From contig NZ_CAUIYF010000006.1 of NCBI RefSeq assembly GCF_962719845.1, positions 62,001-126,000 of the forward strand: a DNA stretch of 64,000 nt. Direction: 5' to 3'. A program made the position numbers and the translations under genes. Origin of the DNA: Neisseria uirgultaei. Lineage in GTDB: Bacteria; Pseudomonadota; Gammaproteobacteria; Burkholderiales; Neisseriaceae. The notes beneath the pieces are model-generated. The model was given only the letters and a program-made list of their open reading frames with translations, was not told where the DNA came from and did no database searches. Of the stretch, positions 1 through 7,878 are shown one piece after another; within the stretch, counting starts at the first letter, position 1; each line of letters starts with the position of its first letter.

Positions 1-1643
1 CGGGACTCGTAAATAATGTCGGCATGACCGTTAAGCGGTACACCGTTGAGTATGCTGGGGGAAAAACGCATTTTGCCTGCAAAATGCTCTTTTGCCAGTT
101 CGCCTGCAAGGTTTATTGAGCCGTTGATATTGCCTGACGGAAGTTGCGGATCGATGCGCGAAGGGTCGAATGCGCGGGAACGGATGTCCAGCTTGAGCAG
201 GCGGTCTTTAAACAGTTCGAGATAGCCTTGCGCGGTCAGGCTGCCTTGCCCTGCGGCGATGTTGACGGTGTCGAACACCAATTTCCGCTGTCCGTTTGCG
301 GGGTCGCTTGTGATAGCGAGGCTGCCGTCCGTGCGCGCCGTGCCGGTGCTGAGTTGCCAAGAGATTTTGGGCGAGGCGGTCGTGCCGCCGATGCCGATGC
401 TGCCGTCCAACCTGCCTTTGAACGCGGTTTGCAGAACGTCTTCCGCGCCGACGGAGTTGATGCCTATATTTAAATCGAGGATGTCTTTTTCGGTGTCGAT
501 TTTGCCCGACAGCCTGATGCCGCCCCGTCCGAGCAGGGCGGCGGACGTATTGCCGATATGCACCGTGCCGTCCTGCCGGATGACAAAGCCGCCTAAAACC
601 TGACGGACGGGGATGCCGTTGCGGTCGGCAAAGCCGGCTTTGGTGTTTTCCAAATCGAGCGAACCTTCCAGCGCGATGCCGTCTGAAAACGACGGGATGG
701 CGGTCAGGTCGAAATTCAGTCCGGCATCGGGCAGGGAAGGCACGAAGGCGGCCGGATTGATGTTGAACCCTTTGACCAGTACTTCTTCCAATGTTTTATC
801 CAATGATTCGGCAAACGGGTGGATGACGGATTTTCCCGAGAGGCGGATATTGCCGCCGTCGATCGCCAGTTCGGCGCGCACATCTTTCAGGCTGCCGCTC
901 AGCCTCGCCGTACCGTGTATGGTTTCGCCTTTGAGTCCGCCTTTGGTGTAAATGGCGGTATCGAGGGCAAACGGTTTTTTCAAGCCGACCGAGACCGCCC
1001 CCGACGAACTGCTCCACGGGGTGTCGGCGGTTTTCAGGTCAAGGCGGTGTCCTTTGCGGTCGTAACGGTATGCCGCGTTGAGGCGTTCGAGATAGACGGT
1101 TTGTTTGTCAAAAGTTTTGCCTGCGCTGATTTTGCCCGTCTCGAAGCGGTCGAGATAGACGGCGGCAGGCAGGTCTATGCTGTCGGGAAGGCTGAGCGGA
1201 GGGCGTTCTTCTTTAGGCGGAGTCGGTTTGGTAACGATGGCGATGTCGCCGGCGGAAATTTCGGTAATGTGCAGGCTGCGGCGCATCAGTTCGGACGGTT
1301 TCCACGCGAAGCGGAAGCGGCTGATTTTAAGGTCTGCCCCCTCGGTTTCTATCGACCAGTTGTCGCCGTCGAAGCCGTCGAGCAGCGTGCCTTTGAGGTT
1401 TTGGGAGGAAATGTTTACGCCGAACCAAGACGGGATTTGGTACAGCCCGAAGCGCAAACCGGATTCCGTACCGGCGAGCCAGCCGAGGAAACATACTGCC
1501 AAAATCAGGACAGACAGCAGTGCCGCCGACAGCTTCAGCAGCGGGCGGCGTTTTTTTGCCGGCGGGGCGGGGCGGTGTTCAGACGGCATTTTGCGCGTGC
1601 CGTTTTCGGTCGGATCGGTATCTGTCGGTGCGGTATCGGTCAT
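1..1643 (-). CDS. tamB: TamB, translocation and assembly module inner-membrane subunit (partial, C-terminus outside window)
   Basis: The ATG is at 1643-1641 and the frame stays open to the window edge, giving 547 codons of a protein that is usually well over 1000 residues. A short cytoplasmic N-terminus rich in Thr, Asp and Arg is followed by one hydrophobic anchor (about residues 36-55, ending in FLGWLAG). Next comes the start of the long beta-rich periplasmic body typical of the DUF490/TamB family. TamB bridges the inner and outer membranes with TamA and is implicated in outer-membrane protein and lipid transport. tamA lies 54 bp upstream on the same strand, so the two form a unit. A DNA uptake sequence (1672-1683) sits in the gap. 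The call rests on the anchor, composition and tamA neighbour. Confidence 0.88.
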   Translation of the reverse strand, partial: MTDTAPTDTDPTENGTRKMPSEHRPAPPAKKRRPLLKLSAALLSVLILAVCFLGWLAGTESGLRFGLYQIPSWFGVNISSQNLKGTLLDGFDGDNWSIETEGADLKISRFRFAWKPSELMRRSLHITEISAGDIAIVTKPTPPKEERPPLSLPDSIDLPAAVYLDRFETGKISAGKTFDKQTVYLERLNAAYRYDRKGHRLDLKTADTPWSSSSGAVSVGLKKPFALDTAIYTKGGLKGETIHGTARLSGSLKDVRAELAIDGGNIRLSGKSVIHPFAESLDKTLEEVLVKGFNINPAAFVPSLPDAGLNFDLTAIPSFSDGIALEGSLDLENTKAGFADRNGIPVRQVLGGFVIRQDGTVHIGNTSAALLGRGGIRLSGKIDTEKDILDLNIGINSVGAEDVLQTAFKGRLDGSIGIGGTTASPKISWQLSTGTARTDGSLAITSDPANGQRKLVFDTVNIAAGQGSLTAQGYLELFKDRLLKLDIRSRAFDPSRIDPQLPSGNINGSINLAGELAKEHFAGKMRFSPSILNGVPLNGHADIIYES

Positions 1644-1697
1644 AATGTCTGTTTCAAAATGGTTTGCTGCAATGCCGTCTGAAGCGGCCATATCGGT

Positions 1698-3545
1698 TTA
1701 GAAGCGCGTTCCCAAGCTGATGTGCCAGCGGATTTTCTTGTCGCTGTGCCCGTAGGCGATGTCGAAGGAAAACGGCGCGAGCGGGCTGAACCAGCGCACG
1801 CCCAGTCCCGAACCGTGTTTCAGCTTCATACGTTTGAAATTGGCGGCGGCATCGCCCATATCGTGGAATACCGCGCCGGACAGGGTGCGCGTAAACGGCA
1901 GTTGGTATTCCAGGCTGCCCACCAAGAGGGCGCGTTCGGGCAGGACCGATCCGTTCGGGCCGGCAAGTCCGATGCTGTCGAGTTCGTAACCGCGCACGGA
2001 AGACGCGCCACCGCTGCGGAACATCAGCCCCGAGGGGACATCGGCATTGTCGCGGGCAACGGTGTAACCCGCTTGTCCGCGTATGATGAACGTGCCGAGT
2101 TTTTTGTTTTCGGGCGTGAAGAAATAACCTGCGCGGGCAGAGGTGCGGATCAGCGCGGTGGAGGACAGGAATGTGCCCAAAGTCGTCCCGATTTTGCCGT
2201 CGAGGTAATGGCCGTTTTCGGGGTGCAGCACGTTGTTGAGCAGCTGGCGTTTCCAAGAGGCGGTCAGCATCGTGGCGTGGCTGTTGCCCAAATCGACATC
2301 CGAGCCAGGGATTTTCCGGCCTTCTGCGAGAAACTCCGCCCCCAGCCTGGCATCGATGCCCGCGCGGTCGCGCACATACCAAATGCCGCCGGAGAAGGCG
2401 CGTTTTTCGAGGTTTTGGGTGGTCGAACGGTTGTAGGAAACGTTGCTTGTCCAGTAGTTGCCCCGGTAGTTGCGCGGCTGGCTGATGCCGGCGGCAAGCG
2501 TGGTTTCGTATTTGTCCATATCCCAGACGACCGAACCGATATAGCCTTTGTTGAAGAGGTTGTAATAGTCGTAGGCGATTTTGCCGCCCAAACCGTATTC
2601 CGAATCGAGGCGGATGCCGGTTTCGAGCTTGTGGCGTTTGACCTCGGTTACGCTGACTTTGACGGGGACGCGGTCGCCTTGGAGGCGGTCGAAGTCGGCC
2701 TGTACGGACGCGCCGGAATAATGCCCGTTTTGTTCGAGCGCCTGTTGGAAGTCGAGCAGCAGGTCGAGGTCGTACGGCATACCGGGCTGGAAACGCGCAA
2801 GACCGGAAACGATTTGTTCAGGGTAACGCTGTGTGCCGGTAATTTCAAAGTCGCCGAAGGCGATGGGGCGGCCGCTGTCCACGACGACGTTCAAATCGGC
2901 GGTGGCGGTATCGGGGTTGACGGCCGCCCGGGTGTTGCCGAGCTTGGCAAGCGGGTAGCCTTTGCGCGTTACCGCGCCGAGGACGGAAGTTTTGCTGTTT
3001 TCCCAACTGTCCTGATCGAAATCGCTGCCTACCGGCTGCTGCCAGTTTTCCATCGCGTTGCGGTAGTATTCGGCGAGGTTGCCGTCTGAAAGGATGTCGC
3101 CGAGGATGGCGACGCCGACGTTGGCGATTTTGGTGCGCGGACCCGGTGTGATGTGCACCGTATAAGCCCCGTCTTTTTCCGTCAGGCTGACTTTGCTGCT
3201 GAAATAGCCTTTGCTGCGGAGCATCGTTTTAACGTTGTCCGGTGCTTCTTCGGCGAGGAAGCCAGTCTGCTCTTTGTCCAACACTTCTTCCTGCTGCTGC
3301 GTGATGAGCGGCAGGTGTTCTTCGACCATATCTTTGATTTCACTGTCCTGCGTGTCGATGCGGACGGGGAATTTGGGTTTTAATTTGACTGATTCGGTGT
3401 CGGGGCTTTTGTTTTTGAACAATGCGAAACCCGCCGCCTTGTTTTCGGAAAGGTCGGCGGCAGGCGCGTATGCGTGCGGAAAGAAAAATAAAGCCGGCAG
3501 GAGCAGGGCGGTCGGTTTGATCATCATGGTACGGGTGTCGTGCAT
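1698..3545 (-). CDS. tamA: TamA, outer-membrane Omp85-family assembly factor
   Basis: This is the outer-membrane partner of TamB. A cleavable signal peptide ends near FFPHAYA, followed by POTRA-like repeats over roughly residues 45-320. The C-terminal 16-strand barrel domain contains the Omp85 signature SSVRGYE and ends in a terminal strand finishing in Phe (SLGTRF). Length (about 615 residues) fits the family. Two starts are plausible: ATG 3545 (MHDTRT) or ATG 3527/3524 directly before the signal peptide; neither has a strong ribosome site, and the longest reading would begin at 3572. The gene is divergent from sstT and reads into tamB. Confidence 0.9.
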   Translation of the reverse strand: MHDTRTMMIKPTALLLPALFFFPHAYAPAADLSENKAAGFALFKNKSPDTESVKLKPKFPVRIDTQDSEIKDMVEEHLPLITQQQEEVLDKEQTGFLAEEAPDNVKTMLRSKGYFSSKVSLTEKDGAYTVHITPGPRTKIANVGVAILGDILSDGNLAEYYRNAMENWQQPVGSDFDQDSWENSKTSVLGAVTRKGYPLAKLGNTRAAVNPDTATADLNVVVDSGRPIAFGDFEITGTQRYPEQIVSGLARFQPGMPYDLDLLLDFQQALEQNGHYSGASVQADFDRLQGDRVPVKVSVTEVKRHKLETGIRLDSEYGLGGKIAYDYYNLFNKGYIGSVVWDMDKYETTLAAGISQPRNYRGNYWTSNVSYNRSTTQNLEKRAFSGGIWYVRDRAGIDARLGAEFLAEGRKIPGSDVDLGNSHATMLTASWKRQLLNNVLHPENGHYLDGKIGTTLGTFLSSTALIRTSARAGYFFTPENKKLGTFIIRGQAGYTVARDNADVPSGLMFRSGGASSVRGYELDSIGLAGPNGSVLPERALLVGSLEYQLPFTRTLSGAVFHDMGDAAANFKRMKLKHGSGLGVRWFSPLAPFSFDIAYGHSDKKIRWHISLGTRF

Positions 3546-3953
3546 CGGTGTGGCGGTTTTCGATTCTAACACTGTTCGGGCGGGGTTTCGAACGGCCGTT
3601 TTCGTGTTGTTCGGACGTGGCGGGACGCTTCAGACGGCATACCGCCGCCGGTATTTCGGAGGCTGCGGCCCGCCGGGAATGTATCTGCTTGTTTTAAGGT
3701 ATTTTGTTTCCAATCCGCATATGGAAAACAGGCTGCGTTTCGGAATGGTGTCGAAAAATAGGCAGGATTAAATAAATTTATTTTCGTTCAATAAATTAAA
3801 CCGTTACGCCGAATGATAAAACAACGCCTGTCCGGCACCGCATAGGGCAAATCAACACACCTCAAAACACAGCCGAAAAATAAAAAAACACAGAGAATGA
3901 GTTTTCTTTTAAAATACAACATTTTTTAACATATCACAACATAAGGAAGAATT
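3546..3953. other. Divergent intergenic region between tamA and sstT
   Basis: About 400 bases with no convincing gene; an open frame running through it is a shadow of tamA. It holds one uptake sequence in reverse orientation (3630-3641). The half near sstT is AT-rich, with runs of A and T, as expected for a promoter. A Shine-Dalgarno AAGGAAG at 3943-3949 precedes the sstT ATG. I could not settle exact promoter boxes. Confidence 0.6.
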
Positions 3954-5183
3954 ATGGTGTTCGGCAAATCCTTATTTCATGCGATCGGCCGCGTCAGCCT
4001 GGTCAGGCAGATTGCCGCCGGTTTGGCGTTGGGTATCGTAATCGGTTCGGTTTCACCGCAACTGGGCTTGGCGGCAGGCTTGTTCGGCAGCCTGTTTGTC
4101 GGCGCGCTCAAAGCGGTCGCGCCGGTTTTGGTATTTATTTTGGTGGCGGCCACAATCGCGCAGCACCAAAAAGGCAACAAGGCGCATATCAGGCCGATTA
4201 TCGTCCTCTACCTCATCGGTACGTTTTCCGCAGCCCTGACCGCCGTCATCGCCGGTATGGTTTTCCCGACGCACATTGTTTTGGCGGGCGCTGGCGATGT
4301 GTCCGCCGCGCCGCCTTCCGGCATTGTGGAAGTGTTGAAATCGCTGCTGATGAACCTGGTCGCCAATCCGATTAACGCGATTGCCAATGCCAACTATATC
4401 GGCATTCTGGCTTGGGCTTTGGTTTTGGGCGCGGCGTTGCGGAATCACGGTTCGGACGTTACGCGGCAGGTCGTCGCCGATTTGGCGGAAGCGGTTTCTA
4501 CCGTTGTGAAGTGGATTATCCGCTTTGCACCTTTGGGCATTTTCGGGCTGGTGTCGTCCACAATCGCGGAGACGGGTTTCGGCGCGCTGGCGGGTTACGC
4601 GAAGCTGCTTGCGGTGCTGTTGGGCTGTATGGCGTTTATTGCGCTGGCGGTCAATCCCGCCATCGTGTGGTGGAAAATCCGCCGCAACCCTTATCCGCTG
4701 GTGTTTACCTGCCTGCGCGAAAGCGGCGTGTATGCCTTCTTTACCCGTTCTTCCGCCGCCAATATCCCCGTGAATATGGCTTTGGCGAAAAAACTGGGGC
4801 TGCACGAAGACACTTATTCGATTTCCATCCCGTTGGGGGCGACCGTCAATATGGGCGGCGCGGCGATTACGATTACCGTTTTGGCTATGGCGGCGGCGCA
4901 CACCCAAGGCATACAGGTTGATTTTGCCACCGCGCTGCTGTTGAGCCTGGTGGCGACGGTCAGCGCGTGCGGCGCGTCCGGCGTGGCAGGCGGTTCGCTA
5001 CTGCTGATTCCGCTGGCGTGCAGCCTGTTCGGCATCAGCAACGATGTCGCCATGCAGGTGGTCGCAGTCGGCTTCATCATCGGCGTGATTCAGGATTCGG
5101 CAGAAACGGCGTTGAATTCTTCAACCGACGTTTTGTTTACCGCTGCCGCCGATTTGGGCCGACAGAGAAACCGGGCGGAATAA
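3954..5183 (+). CDS. sstT: SstT, sodium:serine/threonine symporter
   Basis: This 409-residue polytopic inner-membrane protein belongs to the dicarboxylate/amino acid:cation symporter family and matches SstT in length. Visible family signatures are the serine-rich re-entrant segment (TRSSAANIPVNM, near residues 265-276) and the NMGGAAITI sodium/substrate motif (about residues 299-307). It imports serine and threonine with sodium. It has its own leader with a good ribosome site 4 bases upstream and is followed by an uptake-sequence hairpin, so it is probably a single-gene transcript. Confidence 0.92.
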   Translation: MVFGKSLFHAIGRVSLVRQIAAGLALGIVIGSVSPQLGLAAGLFGSLFVGALKAVAPVLVFILVAATIAQHQKGNKAHIRPIIVLYLIGTFSAALTAVIAGMVFPTHIVLAGAGDVSAAPPSGIVEVLKSLLMNLVANPINAIANANYIGILAWALVLGAALRNHGSDVTRQVVADLAEAVSTVVKWIIRFAPLGIFGLVSSTIAETGFGALAGYAKLLAVLLGCMAFIALAVNPAIVWWKIRRNPYPLVFTCLRESGVYAFFTRSSAANIPVNMALAKKLGLHEDTYSISIPLGATVNMGGAAITITVLAMAAAHTQGIQVDFATALLLSLVATVSACGASGVAGGSLLLIPLACSLFGISNDVAMQVVAVGFIIGVIQDSAETALNSSTDVLFTAAADLGRQRNRAE

Positions 5184-5191
5184 ACCAAGCT

Positions 5192-5227
5192 ATGCCGTCT
5201 GAAGCCCGTTTGGCGTTCAGACGGCAT
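5192..5227 (+). terminator. Uptake-sequence hairpin terminator of sstT
   Basis: ATGCCGTCTGAA (5192-5203) pairs with its complement TTCAGACGGCAT (5216-5227), followed by a T-rich stretch. It lies 8 bases after the sstT stop. This is the standard neisserial arrangement of an uptake sequence doubling as a terminator. Confidence 0.8.
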
Positions 5228-5281
5228 ATTTTTACAATTTTATGGGCATATGGCGGAAACAATACCGGCTGCCTTATTGAA

Positions 5282-5324
5282 TATGTTTCAACACACAGGG
5301 CGATACATAAAGCACCGCCCTATG
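5282..5324 (+). repeat. 43-bp element in the nhba leader, inverted copy at 7766-7808
   Basis: This stretch matches the reverse complement of 7766-7808 with two differences. It ends in a GGGCG (5298-5302) / CGCCC (5316-5320) stem that directly abuts the nhba ribosome site. The other copy lies in the leader of the DUF4177 gene on the opposite strand, so both genes share a 5' leader module. Confidence 0.8.
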
Positions 5325-5336
5325 AAGGAGATGATG

Positions 5337-6755
5337 ATGTTTAAACGCAGTGTGATTGCAATGGCTTGTATTTTTGCCCTTTCAGCCTGTGGGGGCGGCG
5401 GTGGCGGATCGCCCGATGTCAAGTCGGCGGACACGCCGTCAAAACCTGCCGCCCCTGTTGTTTCTGAAAAAGAGACAGAGGCAAAGGAAGATGCGCCACA
5501 GGCAGGTTCTCAAGGACAGGGCGCGCCATCCGCACAAGGTAGTCAAGATATGGCGGCGGTTTCGGAAGAAAATACAGGCAATGGCGGTGCGGCAACAGCG
5601 GATAATCCCAAAAATGAAGACGAGGGGGCGCAAGATGATATGCCGCAAAAAGCCGCCGATACAGATAGTTTGACACCGAATCACACCCCGGCTCCGAATA
5701 TGCCGGCCGGAAATATGGAAAACCAACCGGATATGGCAAATACGGCGGACGGAATGCAGGGGGACGATCCGTCGGCAGGGGAAAATGCCGGCAATACGGC
5801 TGCCCAAGGTGCAAATCAAGCCGGAAACAATCAAGCCGCCGGTTCTTCAGATCCCACCCCCGCGTCAAACCCTGCCACTACGAATAGCGGCGGCGATTTT
5901 GGAAGGACGAACGTGGCTAATGGCGTTTTGATTGACGGGCCGTCGCAAAATATAACGTTAACCCATTGTAAAGACAAAGTATGCAGTAGAGATTTATTAG
6001 CTGAAGAAGTACTGCTAAAATCAGAATTTGAATCGTTAGATGATTCTGGGCGAATTAATAAATATAAAAAAGATGGACAGGATAAATTTACTAATTTGGT
6101 TGCGACAGAAGTTAAAGCTAATGGAACTAACAAATATGTCATCATTTATAAAGACAAGTCCACTTCATCTGCGCGAGTTAGGCGTTCTGCACGGTCGAGG
6201 AGGTCGCTTCCGACCGAGATGCCGCTAATCCCCGTCAATCAGGCGGATACGCTGATTGTCGATGGGGAAGCGGTCATCCTGACGGGGCATTCCGGCAATA
6301 TCTTCGCGCCCGAAGGAAATTACCGGTATCTGACTTACGGGGCGGAAAAATTACCCGGCGGATCGTATGCCCTCCGTGTGCAAGGCGAACCGGCAAAAGG
6401 CGAAATGCTTGCGGGCGCGGCCGTGTACAACGGCGAAGTACTGCATTTCCATACGGAAAACGGCCGTCCGTACCCGACTAGGGGCAGGTTTGCCGCAAAA
6501 GTCGATTTCGGCAGCAAATCTGTGGACGGCATTATCGACAGCGGCGATGATTTGCATATGGGTACGCAAAAATTCAAAGCCGCCATCGATGGAAACGGCT
6601 TTAAGGGGACTTGGACGGAAAATGGCAGCGGGGATGTTTCCGGAAAGTTTTACGGCCCGGCCGGCGAGGAAGTGGCGGGAAAATACAGCTATCGCCCGAC
6701 AGATGCGGAAAAGGGCGGATTCGGCGTGTTTGCCGGCAAAAAAGAGCAGGATTGA
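5337..6755 (+). CDS. nhba: NHBA, neisserial heparin-binding antigen (surface lipoprotein)
   Basis: This is the 472-residue surface lipoprotein also called GNA2132, a component of a licensed serogroup B vaccine. The start is the third ATG of a cluster (5331, 5334, 5337), chosen because AAGGAG at 5325-5330 is 6 bases upstream. The lipobox LSAC gives a lipidated Cys18, followed by six glycines. Residues about 25-230 form a low-complexity Ala/Gly/Asn/Pro region that varies between strains. The arginine-rich heparin-binding segment (RVRRSARSRRS) lies near residues 277-290. The C-terminal conserved beta-barrel domain runs from about residue 310 and ends in KKEQD. NHBA is known to be cleaved by NalP and host proteases around the Arg-rich segment. 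The gene is intact. Confidence 0.97.
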   Translation: MFKRSVIAMACIFALSACGGGGGGSPDVKSADTPSKPAAPVVSEKETEAKEDAPQAGSQGQGAPSAQGSQDMAAVSEENTGNGGAATADNPKNEDEGAQDDMPQKAADTDSLTPNHTPAPNMPAGNMENQPDMANTADGMQGDDPSAGENAGNTAAQGANQAGNNQAAGSSDPTPASNPATTNSGGDFGRTNVANGVLIDGPSQNITLTHCKDKVCSRDLLAEEVLLKSEFESLDDSGRINKYKKDGQDKFTNLVATEVKANGTNKYVIIYKDKSTSSARVRRSARSRRSLPTEMPLIPVNQADTLIVDGEAVILTGHSGNIFAPEGNYRYLTYGAEKLPGGSYALRVQGEPAKGEMLAGAAVYNGEVLHFHTENGRPYPTRGRFAAKVDFGSKSVDGIIDSGDDLHMGTQKFKAAIDGNGFKGTWTENGSGDVSGKFYGPAGEEVAGKYSYRPTDAEKGGFGVFAGKKEQD

Positions 6756-6972
6756 TGCTGATGCCGTCTGAAGCGCAGGTATTCATTACGGCGGGACGAC
6801 GCGTTCAAATCATCAAACAAGCCCCCGAAAAAGGCGGCATCCCAAAATCCGGCACTGAAATTGCCGCGCGTATCGGCGGCATCCCGCCGCCGTCCGGGGA
6901 AACTGTCGGCAGCAGCCTTCCGCAGCCTCCCCGCCCGCCTTTTCCGGGCTGTTGAAATATGGAAATAAAGCA

Positions 6973-7000
6973 CAGGCCGTCTGAATGTTCAGACGGCCTG
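6973..7000. terminator. Uptake-sequence hairpin followed by a T run
   Basis: CAGGCCGTCTGAA and its complement are separated by two bases and followed by TTTTTT, a strong intrinsic terminator in the plus direction. It lies 217 bases beyond the nhba stop and is probably the nhba terminator. It uses the AG dialect of the uptake sequence. Confidence 0.75.
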
Positions 7001-7178
7001 TTTTTTCAACGGCTGTGTTTTAACAAAAAGAATTTCATCGGTATTTACTTAACGCTTGAACACCTGCCCCTCGGGACGGCGGCAGGGTTCGGGCCGGTTG
7101 GGGAAAGGCATCGCCTTTCTGAATCGGTGCGGTACGACGGGGTGCGCCTTATGTGCCGAAAGGGTTTGCGGCAACGGT

Positions 7179-7211
7179 ATGCCGTCTGAAGCGGGGGCGT
7201 TCAGACGGCAT
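7179..7211. terminator. Uptake-sequence hairpin at the 3' end of the small-gene pair
   Basis: ATGCCGTCTGAA (7179-7190) and TTCAGACGGCAT (7200-7211) form a 12-bp stem. It is 37 bases beyond the stop of the minus-strand membrane-protein gene and may terminate that transcript. Confidence 0.65.
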
Positions 7212-7248
7212 TGTGATGTTTGGGTCGCGGATCCGGTTCAAATCCGCA

Positions 7249-7464
7249 TCAGTTGATAAACCCGTCGTCTTTCATTTTCTTTTCGGAAAAATACTGGCCG
7301 CATACCAGCAGGGCGGTGAGGATGATGACAAACAGCCCCGCCATAGTCAGTGTGATTTTGAAGAACAATTCCGCTTCGAGAAAAGAAAACCAGAGTTGCA
7401 CAATCAGCAGCAGCACCCAGCCGGCAAACAGTCCGAGACAGGCATAAACGCCGAGCTTAAACAC
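7249..7464 (-). CDS. Small two-helix membrane protein, function unknown
   Basis: This 71-residue protein has two hydrophobic segments (about residues 5-27 and 35-58) and a charged tail (SEKKMKDDGF). The start is GTG at 7464-7462, which overlaps the end of the upstream DUF4177 gene by 8 bases; this implies translational coupling and a shared transcript. I do not recognise the family. The tight overlap with a conserved partner supports a real gene. Confidence 0.65.
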   Translation of the reverse strand: MFKLGVYACLGLFAGWVLLLIVQLWFSFLEAELFFKITLTMAGLFVIILTALLVCGQYFSEKKMKDDGFIN

Positions 7465-7672
7465 GGTCCCGCTCCAAAATGACGACGTAGGCTTCGCGTT
7501 TGAAAAACAGCAGCATACGGCGCAAATCTTTTTCCATCGTTACGACCCGCCAGCCTTCGGGGGTCTGTTTGTTGAGGAACGCGCTGAAATTGACGGGGTT
7601 GACTTTTGCCGCGCCGAAAAACAGGCTGGACAACAGGCTTTCCTGATAAATGACGACTTTGTATTCTTTCAT
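7457..7672 (-). CDS. DUF4177-like small protein
   Basis: This 71-residue protein begins MKEYKVV and contains TPEGWRVVTMEKD followed by a FFKREAYVVILE strand. That is the strand-helix-strand pattern of DUF4177, a family of unknown function. Its ATG follows an AAGGAAA ribosome site. The leader holds a GC hairpin (7697-7712) and, further up, the 43-bp element shared with the nhba leader. It overlaps the next gene, a two-helix membrane protein, by 8 bases. Confidence 0.7.
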   Translation of the reverse strand: MKEYKVVIYQESLLSSLFFGAAKVNPVNFSAFLNKQTPEGWRVVTMEKDLRRMLLFFKREAYVVILERDRV

Positions 7673-7696
7673 CGTATTTCCTTTTCGGTTGAAACA

Positions 7697-7712
7697 CCGC
7701 CCTTTGGGGCGG
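7697..7712 (-). promoter_or_regulatory. Leader hairpin upstream of the DUF4177 gene
   Basis: A CCGCC/GGCGG stem with a short loop lies 25 bases before the ATG of the minus-strand DUF4177 gene. It is too close to the start to be a terminator of another gene and may affect translation. No known riboswitch fold was recognised. Confidence 0.4.
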
Positions 7713-7765
7713 CAGGATCAGACTTTATTTGGGAGGGGCGTAACCCCTTCCAAATCAGGACGATA

Positions 7766-7808
7766 CATAGGGCGGTGCTTTATGTGTCGTCCTGTGTGTT
7801 GAAACATA
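7766..7808 (-). repeat. 43-bp element, inverted copy of 5282-5324
   Basis: In minus-strand orientation this copy heads the leader of the DUF4177 gene. Here it is extended into a longer near-perfect stem of about 12 bp (GGACGAYACATA against its complement), suggesting that the nhba copy is the truncated one. Confidence 0.8.
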
Positions 7809-7821
7809 GGATTCCTTTAAC

Positions 7822-7851
7822 TAAGGGATTGCCTTTTCAGACAATCCCTTA
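7822..7851 (-). terminator. Terminator of argG
   Basis: TAAGGGATTG (7822-7831) and its perfect complement CAATCCCTTA (7842-7851) form a 10-bp stem, 27 bases beyond the argG stop. Its loop lacks a full uptake sequence, unlike most terminators in this window. Confidence 0.75.
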
Positions 7852-7878
7852 AATTGCAGCGATGCAATGCGGCGAAAC

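Larger units (their letters stand above)
6756..7248. other. Intergenic region between nhba and the convergent small-gene pair
   Basis: About 490 bases without a supported gene; short open frames here lack ribosome sites and family resemblance. It holds a lone uptake sequence at 6761-6772, an AGGCCGTCTGAA-type hairpin at 6973-7000 and an ATGCCGTCTGAA hairpin at 7179-7211. A GC-rich segment (6780-6955) could be a gene relic, but I recognise nothing in it. Confidence 0.5.

Noticed and set aside
819..1682. Long open frames on the plus strand opposite tamB.
   Set aside because: They lack ribosome sites and recognisable content; the minus-strand tamB frame fully explains the region.
5391..5407. 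G-rich run after the NHBA lipobox as a phase-variation tract.
   Set aside because: It is interrupted by C and T (glycine codons), so it is not a pure homopolymer, and the gene is in frame.
7213..7250. A stretch resembling the T-arm of a tRNA (stem GCGGA with GGTTCAAATC).
   Set aside because: No acceptor, D or anticodon arms can be drawn around it; only a chance local match.
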